A stretch of DNA of 64,000 nucleotides from Batillaria attramentaria (GCA_018292915.2 JACVVK020000018.1:1073501-1137500); one strand, 5' to 3'. Shown: positions 11,004 to 25,002, counted from the stretch's first letter. Numbers and translations are program-made. The notes: generated by a model from the letters alone, not told the origin.

Positions 11004-12213
11004 GCGTGCGTTTTTTGTTGTTGTTTTTTTTTAAGCTTAGATGTGATGGTACTGATGTGATATTTGAGGAATATTTTAAGATGGGATTTAATGTGTTATA
11101 TCTAATTTTATACTCTTGTATGGTTTGCTGATTGATTATTTTGTTTGAGTGTTTTTAATGTACTGTCTGTATGTTTTTATCATCACCTCAACCTAATTTC
11201 CCCGAAGGGGATAATAAAGATTTATTGAATTGAATTGAATTGAATTTTCTACTGTCTCCAAATGCGATCTGTTCGTGCATGACGCTGACGCTGACCGACT
11301 GTGTTCAAACCAGGTGTTTCAAAGACGACAAGATGGAACCGTGGACTTCTACAGAGGCTTGGCAGACTACGTGCACGGCTTTGGGAGCTCGACAGGAGAA
11401 TGCTGGCTTGGTAAGCGTTCTGTGATGATGCGCTGTATGTTTGGTGTGAGCAAGATGAAGTCCATGTCTTTCTATTGGATCCCTCACTGCTGTCCGTGAA
11501 CTGACCGAGAATAGTAGCGCTGCTCCTGTACTTATTTCTGTGTCCCGTTGTGAAGACTTCGGGGACAAAGAACAGGGAATATCATTGGCTTGTCTGCTGT
11601 TCTGAGTCTCTTTTAACACGTTTCGCACCGCCTACGAGTATCCCGGGTTTTTTTGTTTTTGTTTTTTTAACCCATTGTCGGTTCTGACCGCGTCAGTATG
11701 CGAAAATCAGACAATATTAATAGTTCCTTGGCGGCTCTCACTGCTGCAAACACGAGTATAATCAAAATGCAAGACAACCACTGAGCCACATTTAAATACA
11801 TGCCAAAGACTGTTGTTGTGTTGTTTTTGTTTTTTTTTCATTGAGACCACTGGTGCACAACCCCAAACTTTCTTGGTAGGAATAGAGTTAAATTTGGTAT
11901 TCTGATCTTTTCCGTTTGTTAAAAACACAAGAAGTCAGTTTCGTTCTTTTTATTTTGAATGCAATTCTCATTTTTAACAAGAAGTGTAATATAGGTAAAC
12001 TTTGCATGATTATTTGCAATCCTGAGTTATCTTTGCAGGTCTGGAAACCCTACACAGTCTGACGTCATCGGGAAACTGGACCCTGCGGATCGACCTGGGG
12101 GACTGGGAGGGCAACACGGCCTACGCCACCTACACCGGCTTCTATATCACCAACAACACCGACAACTACCGCCTGATGTTTGACGCGGGCTCCTTCAGCG
12201 GTAATGCCGGTAT

Positions 12214-12283
<70 letters not shown>

Positions 12284-13210
12284 GCTTACTGCACGTCCTG
12301 CAGAAAGAAATGGGAAAATACGGGGAGATGCAAAGAGCTCGAGGCGAGGGGAGTGCGTATCAGAACCCAGAGTCTGGCTTGCTTGTAAATTAATTTTACA
12401 TGAGAGATGTGTTTGCTAACGAGTAACTGGTAGAAAGTCATGCTGGAGCTGTAGGCATTGATTCCATCCCTTTTAAAGTTTTCTTGGTGGAATTTGCTCC
12501 CAAAACTTGCTACGAACGAAATGAAAATAGAAATTCGTTTCATGTGAGGCGATCGAACCATAACTCGTGGCAATTGTGTGAATTGTTGCTGCTGTTTGTT
12601 TGCATCTTCTTTATTTTTTCCTTTACTTTTCTTGGGGAGCCGGAATGGTAGAGCGTTGAACTTTCAATGCGCCAGATATTTGTGCTGGCCTTTTCCCTGT
12701 TGCCCCGTCTTTGATATCACCCGTACTCGATGAAAAAGGACGTTAAACTGCCAAACACCCACCCACCCTTTACTGCAGGTCCTGCACCCACCTCTTACAA
12801 CTGCAGGTCATGCGGCTACCATCCAGTATGCTTCGGCCCACTCACAGTGTTACCATGAGTGGGCAGCTTCCAGTTGTTAGGCATAGCTCCGTTTTCCTTG
12901 TAGAACTGATTTTGCTGATTACGAAATGGCCAGGTAACTGTATATACAGTGTGCATGTCTTTCAGGGGACAGCCTGGAGAGTGTTCACAACAGGCCTTTC
13001 ACAACACACGACGCTGATCATGGCACGTGCGCTAACTGTGCGGTAGATCGACACGGCGCCTGGTGGTTTAGGTGCTGCGCCTATGGACACTTGAACGGCA
13101 AGTACTTGCCCAGCAGCACCTCATCTGGTTATCGGGGCGTCAGCTGGTCTCACTGGAAGGGCAGTAGCTACTCCCTTAAGTTTGCGGAGATGAAAATGAA
13201 GCGAATGTAG
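8799..13210 (+). CDS. Secreted PAN/apple-domain plus fibrinogen-related (FReD) protein, five exons
   Basis: The coding exons are 8799-9105, 10058-10089, 11314-11410, 12039-12209 and 12966-13210, all with GT-AG borders and intron phases 1, 0, 1, 1. The product is 283 residues. Residues 1-18 form a signal peptide. Residues ~36-101 fit a PAN/apple module with spaced cysteines (ECLIS, DCARRC, NCKTF, TCRLH). A 32-nt micro-exon encodes VSCGVDADCWT and leads into VFQRRQDGTVDFYRG, the FReD core. Later come NAGDSL, GAWWFRCC, LNGKY and the terminal YSLKFAEMKM. The N-terminal FReD subdomain is missing, so this is a short FReD. The usual DxDND calcium site reads DADHG, so calcium binding may be altered, while the NCA motif is kept. 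FReD proteins typically recognise acetylated or microbial glycans outside the cell; this role is inferred. The start is the first Met before the hydrophobic leader. A partial pseudo-copy lies at 18524-19188. Confidence 0.9.
9091..9366 (+). repeat. Tandem duplication of the exon-1 end and splice donor
   Basis: The string gaagacagagg plus downstream gtgtg occurs at 9092, 9222 and 9345. Each is followed by gtaagtaca or similar sequence and by ggttctcgagcgtacac and gcgcgacgtt. The unit is about 125-130 bp and includes the donor of the PAN-FReD gene. Only the first copy has a good GTAGGT donor; the second has GTGGCG. Confidence 0.75.
9450..9840 (+). repeat. Dispersed repeat paired with 40540-40830, containing A/C simple sequence
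   Basis: Both loci share an aacagtg.catcttca.att.atgttgt start and an end reading gtataaacagcttacatgatt, then ggtt..gg and gagcctcc. The copy here is interrupted by poly-A/poly-C and (CAAA)n at about 9497-9640. The class is unknown. Confidence 0.55.
10136..10545 (+). mobile_element. SINE S2, full length, in intron 2 of the PAN-FReD gene
   Basis: The tRNA-like head has A-box-like ggtggtttagtggttaag and B-box ggttcgagtccc. The body contains ggcaccgttcattcgggcc, gggggttctctccgggtac, tgctttggaaatgttcagcc and aaataaatgcaattctaaa. The 3' end gggtaaagcgcctatacaat is followed by (ATT)n. It starts 46 bp after the micro-exon. Confidence 0.9.
10935..10998 (+). repeat. (TG)n microsatellite
   Basis: About 32 TG units lie in intron 2 of the PAN-FReD gene. 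Confidence 0.95.
11030..11243 (+). mobile_element. Non-LTR retrotransposon 3' end
   Basis: It ends with aatttccccgaaggggataa, an AATAAAG signal and an (attga)n tail at 11216-11243. This is the usual 3' terminus of Jockey/CR1-type elements. It abuts the region just before exon 3. The corresponding interval of the duplicated FReD block at 18500 lacks it, so it inserted after that duplication or was not copied. Confidence 0.6.
12215..12280 (+). repeat. (CA)n microsatellite at a splice donor
   Basis: About 33 CA units begin within five bases of the exon-4 donor of the PAN-FReD gene (gtatgcacaca). Confidence 0.95.
12635..12769 (+). mobile_element. SINE S1, internally deleted
   Basis: The head ggagccggaatggtagagcg is present. 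The B-box region is lost between caatgc and gccagatatttgtgctgg. The 3' part and CCCA tail are kept. It lies in intron 4 of the PAN-FReD gene. Confidence 0.8.
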
Positions 13211-13405
13211 ATCGGCACACGCTAATTCAGACCGTGAAAATCTGTAACTAGTCTAAAATAAGGTGTCGGGTTACACTTTAAAACGACAAATATTTCGTAG
13301 TTTGTAATAATTATGAAACCTCATCTAACATTAAGTTTTTATACCTGACATACTGGCAGAAATCAGTTTCAGGTTTTTAATAATTTATTTTTCAGAGACT
13401 GGGTG

Positions 13406-13411
13406 AATAAA
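13406..13411 (+). terminator. Polyadenylation signal AATAAA for the PAN-FReD gene
   Basis: AATAAA lies about 195 bases after the TAG stop. An earlier variant AATAAG lies near 13257. The canonical hexamer is the better candidate. Confidence 0.5.
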
Positions 13412-13439
13412 CATATTTATCTGGTTCGTGACATTGTGA

Positions 13440-13868
13440 TAAATGGTATGGTATGGTATGGTAGACTTCTCCTCGGCGCACATATACATCTCTGCTGAAA
13501 TGCTCACGGCGCCGCAGGGCTGGAGGACGAAGCAGTGAAAGCCTGCTGCCGTTAAGCGCTGCTTTGTGTGCAAACCTCCACCCTGCTATTCACTCTGGTG
13601 CGTGCGACAGTATTTCTGTTTACCACGCCACCGGCCACAGCCTACTCTTCTTCGAAAGATGAACGTGGGATTTTTAGCGTGCACACTTGATGTTTGTGCG
13701 TGCGTGTGTACACGAAGGCGAGACAGGCACCGCATACGAGTCTGCACATGGATTTGACTCGATATGGGAAGGAAAAATCCCACCATATTCCTGCCCACCG
13801 GGGACTCGAACGCGGCAGCTCAGGAGCCGAAGTCGGATGCCCTAACCGCTAGACCAAATCCCATTCCA
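13440..13868 (-). mobile_element. SINE S3, near full length
   Basis: On the minus strand it begins with a tRNA-like head containing tttggtctagcggttaggg and cgttcgagtccccgg. It runs through a body with a ggcgccgtgagc-like motif and ends in a (TACCA)n tail (plus-strand atggt repeats at 13445-13463). A partial second copy is at 44885-45015. It is a separate family from S1 and S2. Confidence 0.75.
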
Positions 13869-13885
13869 GGAAATATGTCGTTTAG

Positions 13886-14535
13886 TAGGCCCTAATCGTA
13901 TGAGACTATTTGTATACAATGCTGTCTGTACTGCACTCAGAGCAAGATTAGCACAGGACAACACTGACACATTAACATTTGCAGACACGAAACAGACGAA
14001 GACTTCCCCTAAAGATATACGCTCATTATTGACAAAGTCAGACACAATTGTGCCTTGTTCCGTTCCATTTTGGCATGGCAAACATGATTTACACATAGGC
14101 AATCTGCACTGGTCAGTCGCTATTAACTGCACAAAAGAAACCAGATTAAGACTACTTCACTGCAAAATCTTACATAACATCTACCCCACAAACATTTTGC
14201 TGCAGAAAATGGGTCTGAGGGACTCCAATAAATGTGATCTATGCGATGATATTGATTATGTGGAATACTTCTTCTGGCATTCCAGAAAAGTGAAACCGGT
14301 TTGGGAAATCTGTTCTGAAACCATATATAGAACAACACAGCGCAACATAAATCTCTCTGAAATTGAAGTCTTGTTTGGATACGAGATAGATAAACAAAAC
14401 GATGTTCACGTTCAGCTGATTAACCATTTAATACTCATAGCAAAAATGTTGATTAGCAAGTTCAGATATGGAACCAGGATAAATCTACGCTCATCCTTCG
14501 AGAACGAGGTTTATCTTCGAAACCTCATCTTGTAA
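13886..14535 (+). pseudogene. L1/Tx1-like retrotransposon ORF2 C-terminal fragment
   Basis: An open frame of 211 codons matches the pattern after the RT domain of L1/Tx1-type ORF2: ETRLRLLHCKILHNIYPTN, then KMGLRDSNKCDLCDD. The zinc-knuckle region begins CDLC, but the expected His and final Cys are replaced (YFFWHSRKV where HLFW.C.KV is expected), so it looks decayed. The 5' part is missing. The 3' end is duplicated in tandem downstream. Confidence 0.7.
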
Positions 14536-14677
14536 ACGATTAGCCTCAACTTGTTTCGCAAGACTGCTGTGCTAAACTGTTATGTGACAACCTTAGTGGC
14601 CTCTTACTTTCTCGCTGTCCCTCCTTCTCTCTCTCTCTCCCTCTTTTTCTCACTCATATACGTACGCTCAGGCCCAC

Positions 14678-14764
<87 letters not shown>

Positions 14765-15053
14765 CTCTCTCTCTCTCTCTCTCACGTTCAGCTGATTAAC
14801 CATTTAATACTCATAGCAAAAATGTTGATTAGCAAGTTCAGATATGGAACCAGGATAAATCTACGCTCATCCTTCGAGAACGAGGTTTATCTTCGAAACC
14901 TCAACTTGTAAACGATTAGCCTCAACTTGTTTCGCAAGACTGCTGTGCTAAGCTGTTATGTGACAACCTTAGTGGCCTCTTACTTTCTCGCTGTCCCTCC
15001 TTCTCTCTCTCTCTCCCTCTTTTTCTCACTCATATACGTACGCTCAGGCCCAC

Positions 15054-15110
<57 letters not shown>
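14407..15110 (+). repeat. 376-bp tandem duplication of the L1-like 3' end, with CA/CT tracts
   Basis: Positions 14407-14782 and 14783-15110 are near-identical copies of the ORF2 terminus and 3' flank (cacgttcagctgattaacc, then cttcgaaacctca). One visible change is ctcatcttg versus ctcaacttg. Each copy ends in a long (CA)n; the first also carries (CT)n at 14761-14783, where the copies join. This suggests slippage or unequal exchange at the microsatellite. Confidence 0.85.
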
Positions 15111-15111
<1 letters not shown>

Positions 15112-15353
15112 CTCGGCAATTCTGCTCTCTCCATTTTTTAAGTTTGACCTATGTTTTTTTCTTTCTTCTTCTTGTCCACTTATATTTACCTGATGTACCT
15201 TTGATGTACGCCTCTCTGTTAACTGCTAGAAATATATGTCCATGATAAAAATCAGAAAACAAAGAGAGAAATGTTGTAATGAATAAAAAAAAAGAAATTG
15301 GAACAAAGGGAAGATGATGACGGAAGGAACCAAAAAACCAAACCAAAACAGAA

Positions 15354-15480
15354 CACCCCCCCCCCCCCCCCCAAAAAAAAAAAAAAAAAAAAAACCAAAA
15401 AAAAAACAAACAAACAAAAAAAAAACAACAAACAAACAAACAAACAAAAAAACTAATAACAAAAAAACAAACCTTCCAAC
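15354..15480 (+). repeat. C-run, A-run and (CAAA)n simple sequence
   Basis: About 18 C are followed by A-rich and caaacaaa repeats. Flanking sequence from 15117 to 15870 holds no recognised gene. Confidence 0.85.
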
Positions 15481-15877
15481 TATTTGGACCCTCTTACTGA
15501 TCCCCTTAAAAAAAGAGAGGAGGAAAGGAAGAGAAAAAAAAGGTTTTTAATAATAAATGTAGTGTTCAGTATGTATCATGTGCTTACTTTGTGTTTGGGC
15601 GTGTGCTTGGGAGTCGTACAAGTGTACAGTATACAAGCAGTTAAAAAAGTCTGCAGTTTTTGTCATGTGTGAAAAAAATGCACATTTTTTTTTTAAACCC
15701 CTTTTCATTTGATAATTGTTCCTTCCTGTATATTGAAGTACCCATTTTGTACGTGTGTAGGTGAACATATATTCACCGTCTGCAATCGGTGAAAGCAATT
15801 CATGATTCAATGTTTTTTCTTGACTTTACTCTAAATACAAGACTGTTTGCACATCATTGTCTTATCTTCATTGTTTT

Positions 15878-15989
15878 TGGGGTGGGTGGGTGTTTGGGAG
15901 TTTAACGTCCTTTTCCACCGCATAGGGGTGATATCAAAGACAGGGCAACGATGAAAAAACCCGCACAAATATTTGGCCCCGGCCGGGAT
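15878..15989 (-). mobile_element. SINE S1, 5'-truncated, minus strand
   Basis: It reads in reverse complement from a gggtgggtggg tail through agtttaacgtccttttccac to caaatatttggccccggccg, with the tRNA head lost. A 13-bp target-site duplication, tcttcattgtttt, flanks it at 15865-15877 and 15990-16002. Confidence 0.85.
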
Positions 15990-16064
15990 TCTTCATTGTT
16001 TTGGGTTTAAATAAAATTATGGTAAACAATGTTGGCTTGTATCTTATTTTGTTCCTTTGTTTGA

Positions 16065-16065
16065 G

Positions 16066-16147
<82 letters not shown>
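16065..16147 (+). repeat. (CT)n(GT)n microsatellite
   Basis: A short CT run passes directly into about 33 GT units. Confidence 0.95.
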
Positions 16148-16150
<3 letters not shown>

Positions 16151-16399
16151 CGGCCCATGTGTCTATCAATTGTTTGCACGTGGGACCTGTCTCCAACTGC
16201 ATGTGCTACCAACCACCTGCTAGTGACAAGAGGCGATACCGAATCTTGTCTTCTGTTGGCACTCAGGGTAGGGCGGGACACAGTGGAGGTGCCTAGCGGC
16301 AGTATACAATCGTCCATTTTTTTTTCATAAACACAATTTATAAATTCGGACATGGTGTCGGAATTATTTCACAGAGATAATAAAGACACAGAAATCGTT

Positions 16400-17095
16400 A
16401 TGATATTTGCCAGAATTATTTGAATTTATTCTTTTGCGAGTATTCAACATTACTTTTGTTTACCTTTGGTCAGGCTTGCGTGGAAAGAACTATGAGAACA
16501 AACCACCGGTATGTACCTTTGTTTGCCACTCATCGCGCCACACGCCTCTCTCTGTTCTGATCGATATTCTACTTTTCACAGCAATGTACAGTTGTCTCCC
16601 TTGTTCTAGGAATGTTTTTGGCTGCTGTTGTGTGACGTAACACCGTAACCGACGTGCTCGTTGCCCCGGCTGTCGAAAGAATTCGGGTTCGAATCCCCGG
16701 TGATTGGTTGAAGATAGTCCGGCGTTAATCGATTTTCGTCCACTAGAAATATCAGCTCTAGGACAGTTCGCCACAACTTGATGTGGCTACAGCTTTACAG
16801 CTTACAGCGAAACTAATATTTGTCCAGCCACAACAACTATTAATCGCCTAGCCACGGTTTCCAACGAGCAAAAACAGCGTTTGATAGAATACATTGATAT
16901 TTTAATAAAATGAAGTTTGTCCCACGCACCACGTTGTTATCATCGACTTTCGACAATGGATTCTGGGACACCGCATGCATTCGAAAGTGAGGCTCCTTGA
17001 ACGGTCCGGTTGTGCCAGTTTTCATTATAACCTGACAGTAAAAATCAATCGTAAAGAAACTGATACACTCAAATGCAAGAGAAAGTATCCATCGC
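16400..17095. other. Non-coding stretch with one possible B-box remnant
   Basis: Near 16683 the string gggttcgaatccccgg resembles a tRNA B-box but has no convincing A-box or SINE body. Nothing else was recognised. Confidence 0.35.
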
Positions 17096-17172
17096 ATTCA
17101 ATAACGGAGTAGCCCCAAACTGGTAAGAAAAATCCAGAAAGTCGATGCGCTCTTCGCAGATGACAGTGCCCT

Positions 17173-17741
17173 GTTAAGTCGCTAACTGCAGACTGTCGCT
17201 AACTGCAGAAAGTTGTAGGCGCATGTGGGAAATAAGGAGCACTCCCCGCACTCCTCATCTAATTCCGGCGGGACCGCTGTCGTCTGCTGCAATGCCTTTT
17301 CCCCCTTTGCCCCAGCGATCTTACATACCCTTTTATTATACTGAACAAGGTTTTTGTGGGATTAGCAGCTGCAGCGAAAACAGAAAAAATCTCTGTGATT
17401 TCTCTGTGAAATCTGCAGATTTCCTATGCCGCAAATCACGCGCCTGTACCTCGCCTGTACTCCCGAACTAATGCGGTGCTGACCTTGACCTCGAGTCAGT
17501 GCGACTCGAGGTCAAGGTCAGCACCGCATTAGTTCGGGAGTTCTCATTAAATTATCACGGAACGCAAATAATTAAACTACGTTATGTTTGCTGCTTTTAT
17601 TGATCAACAAATCCTTAGGTGGAGGCGTGTCAACATTATCATTGTGATTTAATTACCAAATTACATGTAGTGATGTATCCCAGTTATCATCAGTTCCTGC
17701 GATCAGTCTGCAGTTAGCGACACTCTGCAGTTAGCGACGTC
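17173..17741. mobile_element. MITE-like insertion with 10-bp target duplication
   Basis: It is flanked by acagtgccct at 17163-17172 and 17742-17751. Its ends carry inverted copies of gtcgctaactgcaga, two at each end (17178 and 17194 on the left; the complements near 17709 and 17725 on the right). A perfect palindrome sits inside. There is no transposase. A 9-11 bp target duplication suggests a Mutator-like origin, which is inference. Confidence 0.75.
17459..17541. repeat. Perfect 39-bp inverted repeat
   Basis: Arms 17459-17497 and 17503-17541 are exact reverse complements with a 5-base spacer (agtgc). The arm ends in ccttgacctcgagtc. It would extrude as a strong cruciform or hairpin. Confidence 0.95.
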
Positions 17742-18523
17742 ACAGTGCCCTCTTAGCTCACAATGAGTCTGACCTTCAGCTTATTGTAACCAGATCTGCA
17801 GAGGGGGCAGGGTTGTTTGGCCACACCCTCAGTCTCGGCAAGACAGAGGTCCTCCACCACCCAGCCCCAGGATCGTCAGCACCACCACCGAGTATCTGTA
17901 TCGACATCAAACAACTGATATCCTCTGATGGCTCGATGGACAGAGAAATCGGCAAAGCCAGCCAAGCTCTGGCTGGACTCCAAGTCCGAGTACTCCTTCA
18001 CCAGAACATCAAGCTGTCAACCAAGCTGAAGATCGACAAAACGGGTGTTACTGTTCGGCCTGCTGTTCATATGCGAATCATGGGCCCACGACAGGGAGCA
18101 CATCAGGCAACGAGAAATTTCATGCGCTCCCTGCGGTTTATCGTTTGCGTACGCGGTTAATTCAAGGTGACAAACGAGAACGTCCTGGACCAGACTGGCT
18201 TTAGTGTTATCGAGGCCACGTCAGCTCCTGTCACAGGGTCTAAGAAATCTAGGGTGAATCAAAGACTGCATTAAGGACAACCTCCAGTACGCACACATAC
18301 ACCCACAAGAACTGAAGATCCGCGCCAGCGACATGGCCGACTGGAATACCGTCACTACCGGAGAGGCAGCTAGCAGTTTCGAAGACAACAGTCGAAGCCA
18401 CACTGAGTGCCCCCCCCCCCCCCCTCTCTCTCTCTGTGACCACGACTGTGACTACAGCAGGTCACTGAATGGAAACAACATATTGGGCTGGTGGCCATCT
18501 TGTTCCTCTGTCTCCAAGGGTGA

Positions 18524-19188
18524 TCTGTTGCATGACGCTGACGCTGACCGACTGTCAAATTCAAGGTGTTTCAAAGACGACAGTGTGGAGCCGTGGACTT
18601 CTACAGAGGGCTGGACAGACTACATGAACGAATTTGGGAGCTCGACAGGGGAATGCTGGCTTGGTAAGCTTTCTGTGATGATGCGCTGTATATTTGAGTA
18701 GCCCATAGTTATTTCCTTCTCCCCTTGTGAAGACTTCATGCCCGATGAACCGGCAATATCAGAGGCTCGTCTGCTGTTCGATGAGTTTCCCTGAACACAT
18801 TTCGCATCGCTCAGGAGTATCCCATGCTTTTTTAATTGTTTAATTTTTTTTTCATTTTTACCCCTTGTCGGTTTTGACCCCGAATGCGAAAATCAGGTAA
18901 GATTAACGGTTTCTTGGCGGCTCTCGCTGCAGCAAACACGAGTATAATCAAACTGCAACACTCCCACTGAGCCAAATTTTAATCCAGTGAAAAAACGATG
19001 TGAATTTTTGTTTCATTGAGCACACCCTCAAAAGTGCTTGGTATGAACTGAGTTAAATGTGGTATTCTGGTCATTTTGTGAAAAACACAAGAAGTCAGTT
19101 TCGTTCTTTTCATTTCGAATGCAATTCTCACTTCTAACAAAAAGGATAATACAGGTAAACTTTGCTCGATTTTTTGGAATACTGTAAA
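18524..19188 (+). pseudogene. Partial FReD gene copy (exon 3 plus intron 3)
   Basis: This block copies 11270-12030 of the PAN-FReD gene. It starts at catgacgctgacgctgaccg and includes the exon (about 18565-18664), its GTAAGC donor and most of intron 3. It stops just before the place of exon 4. The exon reads VFQRRQCGAVDFYRG, then loses frame through one extra G in agaggg. The downstream frame gives WTDYMNEFGSSTGECWL, a good FReD match, so the parent had a Trp where the live gene has Leu-Ala. No other exons accompany it. Confidence 0.8.
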
Positions 19189-19611
19189 AATCTGGGCGAA
19201 AATGCGAGGTGAAAAAAAAAAAGTATCGAAATGAGCCTAAAATATACCTCCCGAGAACCTCACGTGACCATGACGTCAAATGTGATCTTGTTCAGTAGTT
19301 GAGTGTACTCCTAACACTTTCATGAGACAGTGGGAAAAATCACGTCAGTGAGTGAAGTGTTCTTTTGGAATAGTTTCATTCCTGGAAAAGGGCGTGCCAG
19401 ATTTAAAATTTTTAAAAAAGCAGCGAAAATATGTAGGCTGGTTTTACTTACACCGAGACGAAACGGAAAGACAGAGAACACTGGCTGTTATAACATGAAT
19501 TAGGTCACAACTCTGTGAAAAACCTTTTCTCTGCAAAAGGTCTACAAAAGTGGCTCCATAAAACGTTCAAACATCGTGGGAAAGTGAGATAGCAAACACA
19601 CCATACTACCT

Positions 19612-19690
19612 AGTAGTAGTAGTAGTAGTAGTAGTAGCAGTAGCAGCAGCAGTAGTAGTAGTAGTAGTAGTAGTAGTAGCAGTAGTAGTA
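19612..19690 (+). repeat. (TAG)n microsatellite
   Basis: TAG units with some CAG interruptions lie just 3' of the stop of the minus-strand gene, within its probable 3' UTR. Confidence 0.9.
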
Positions 19691-19749
19691 ACGGCCTCGC
19701 ATCTACAGACCGTCTAACGATTTTGTTGTTGATCGACCAAGAGATCAGC

Positions 19750-23125
<3,376 letters not shown>

Positions 23126-23163
23126 GCTGGCAAGAGTGTGTTTCGCGAGATCAGACCTGTTCT

Positions 23164-23172
23164 TTTTATATA
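23164..23172 (-). promoter_or_regulatory. Candidate TATA box of the minus-strand coiled-coil gene
   Basis: The minus strand reads TATATAAAAAGAACAGG here, about 40 bases upstream of the chosen ATG. The divergent paralogue has ctttatagaacagg upstream of its start, so the gaacagg part is shared. Confidence 0.5.
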
Positions 23173-23199
23173 TCTGTCCAGAGAGGAAAGCGGCCACCT

Positions 23200-25000
23200 A
23201 CAACCCACCCCTCCTCCGTATTTAAAGATCGGAGGGCTCTACAAAAAACCGGAAACCGTCTCTGTGAAAAGTATACCACAGTGGAGAGCCAGCTCGGGCA
23301 CAGTTGCACGGTTTCCAGCATTTCGGAAATCAATTTAAACAAGGGACTGAGGTTTCGTTCAGTTCAATTTGCCTTTGGACACATTTTTAACTTTAAGCTC
23401 AACGCTCGTAACGAAGGTGGGGGGGGGGGGACTGCCGCGTACAAAGCACCGAGGCTGTTTGTCAAATGAATCGTTTGGCCATTGCGACCAGTTTCGTGAC
23501 TTTGCTGCTTCTGATAGTAGAGCAATAAATATGGCTTTCTTTAGCTTAACGCTTCCATACCCGTACCTCACACACCGATACGTCCAAGTCGTTCAAATTA
23601 GCCACCAATTAGCGTTGACTAGATGGTCGGTCTTCAGTCCGTAACCATATAACGTCGTCTGCTAAGTATGCATGGTAGGCTTCTGCAACAACATATACGC
23701 CAACACGAGACACCACAATGGTTTCAGATGCTCTGTTGCGACCCAAATGACTGATTCTGAATTTCTGATGCACGGATCAGGCGCATTCGACGGAAAGTTT
23801 TTCCATAGCGTTGTTGTATTCCTGACAAACGTAATGAAACTTAGCAAGGCTGCATCCAGTCGCAACTTTATAGCTCACCGTTGGAGTCAGTTGTGTGCAA
23901 GTAACAATGATAAACACAGATTTATCGAAACAAAAATTATTCCCCCCCCCCCCCATTCCCCAACCCACAATAAACATAATTATTTTGTTGTTACTCCGAC
24001 ACTATTGCATATTGCACATACTTCCTTGGGGCCTAGAAATAGTGACTGGAGGTAGCTGTGAATTAGAGCAGGACATCAAACGAAATCGTAATGACTAATG
24101 GCACCTTCTCGACACAGATATGAAACACCGACGTTTCGGATGACCCGAAAAATCCGACAACAGATAGGCGTTAATGATCGTAGAGTGCTCCTCAATACAA
24201 AAACCAACAACGAGAGGTAGATCTACGCGGGATTATGGCCAGTCTCCGTCTGTTAAGGCTAAGCTGTAGATTCTACTTTGTCTTCTTCTCCTTTCTTTTT
24301 CTTTTTCTTCAGCCTTTGCTTCTTCCCCTTTCTAGTCCGCGGGATTGAGGACGGGTGAGAACCGTGTAACGGCGGCAGGCTGAATCTGGTATTTGGCGTT
24401 TGTAAAACCACAATGGTTGAGAAAGAAGATCTTTAAACAGATTTCCTGTGAACCTGTTATCAAAAGGCCTTTTTGCCGTGTCTTGTCTGAACTCTGCAAA
24501 CCAAGTGCGGTTTATCTCACTTCCTCTGATGACGATTAACCTTTTGTAGGGCGCTACTCGAAGTTCCTTGCGCCAAGCAAGCTCATGGTGCCTCGCTTCC
24601 TCTCTCTGAACAACCAAACCAACGTTGATTATACTTAAGAGGCACTCGAAGAGACTGTTTCTAATCTAAGGAGACAAACACCGCAGACACCTGTCACCCA
24701 CTACACGTCCAAGATCGAGATACGACTCGTCAAAGGTGATACGTGGTGGAAATTAAGCAGACCAGACGTTACGTTCCACAATCTGTCAGTTCCAACATCT
24801 CACGAAATGACCTTTAATCTGTTTGACGCAAACATGCAGCTTCACATTAGCAAGTTTGTTTGCCGAGCATCCACGACCCCCCTACCACCCTCCGCCTTTG
24901 AAAATGTCTGAGGGAACGGTACCACACAATAAAGCTGACATTCGAGTTTGTACCAGTAGTTCAGACGTACGCCACCCAACGTTTTGTCCTGAATATTGCA
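23200..25000. other. Intergenic region of the divergent gene pair
   Basis: This segment separates the two head-to-head paralogues. A G-run lies near 23419-23429 and a C-run near 23941-23954. A minus-strand open frame of 102 codons at 24309-24617 is rich in basic and acidic residues, but I see no family and no clear splice sites. No SINE was recognised before 25003. Confidence 0.4.
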
Positions 25001-25002
25001 TT

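Larger units (their letters stand above)
17100..18410 (+). pseudogene. RTE-like reverse transcriptase fragment, second locus
   Basis: It matches the element at 5790-6157 and 7964-8345 (gtaaccagatctgcagagg, cagtctcggcaagacagagg, ggatcgtcagcaccaccacc). Translation gives LFGHTLSLGKTEVLHHPAP, then MDREIGKASQALAGLQVRV, and later IRASDMADWNTVTTGEAASS, which resembles the C-terminal tail of RTE-type ORFs. Here the REI-SKAS stretch lacks the ATRL residues present at the first locus. The gene is split at the FADD region by the 569-bp insertion at 17173-17741. Confidence 0.7.

Noticed and set aside
12200..12201. Alternative donor (agcg/gtaatg) for exon 4 of the PAN-FReD gene
   Set aside because: It also keeps phase, but it would remove the conserved NAG of NAGDSL. 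The donor after position 12209 retains the FReD motif.
16683..16700. B-box-like gggttcgaatccccgg as a fourth SINE family
   Set aside because: No A-box at the right distance and no second copy with the same flanks.
23359..23571. Frames of 66-173 codons in the intergenic region of the divergent pair
   Set aside because: They overlap each other on both strands, include G-run translation and lack any family resemblance.
24309..24617. A 102-codon minus-strand frame as a gene
   Set aside because: It is plausible in composition but has no start context, splice partner or recognisable domain. It is mentioned only in the regional note.
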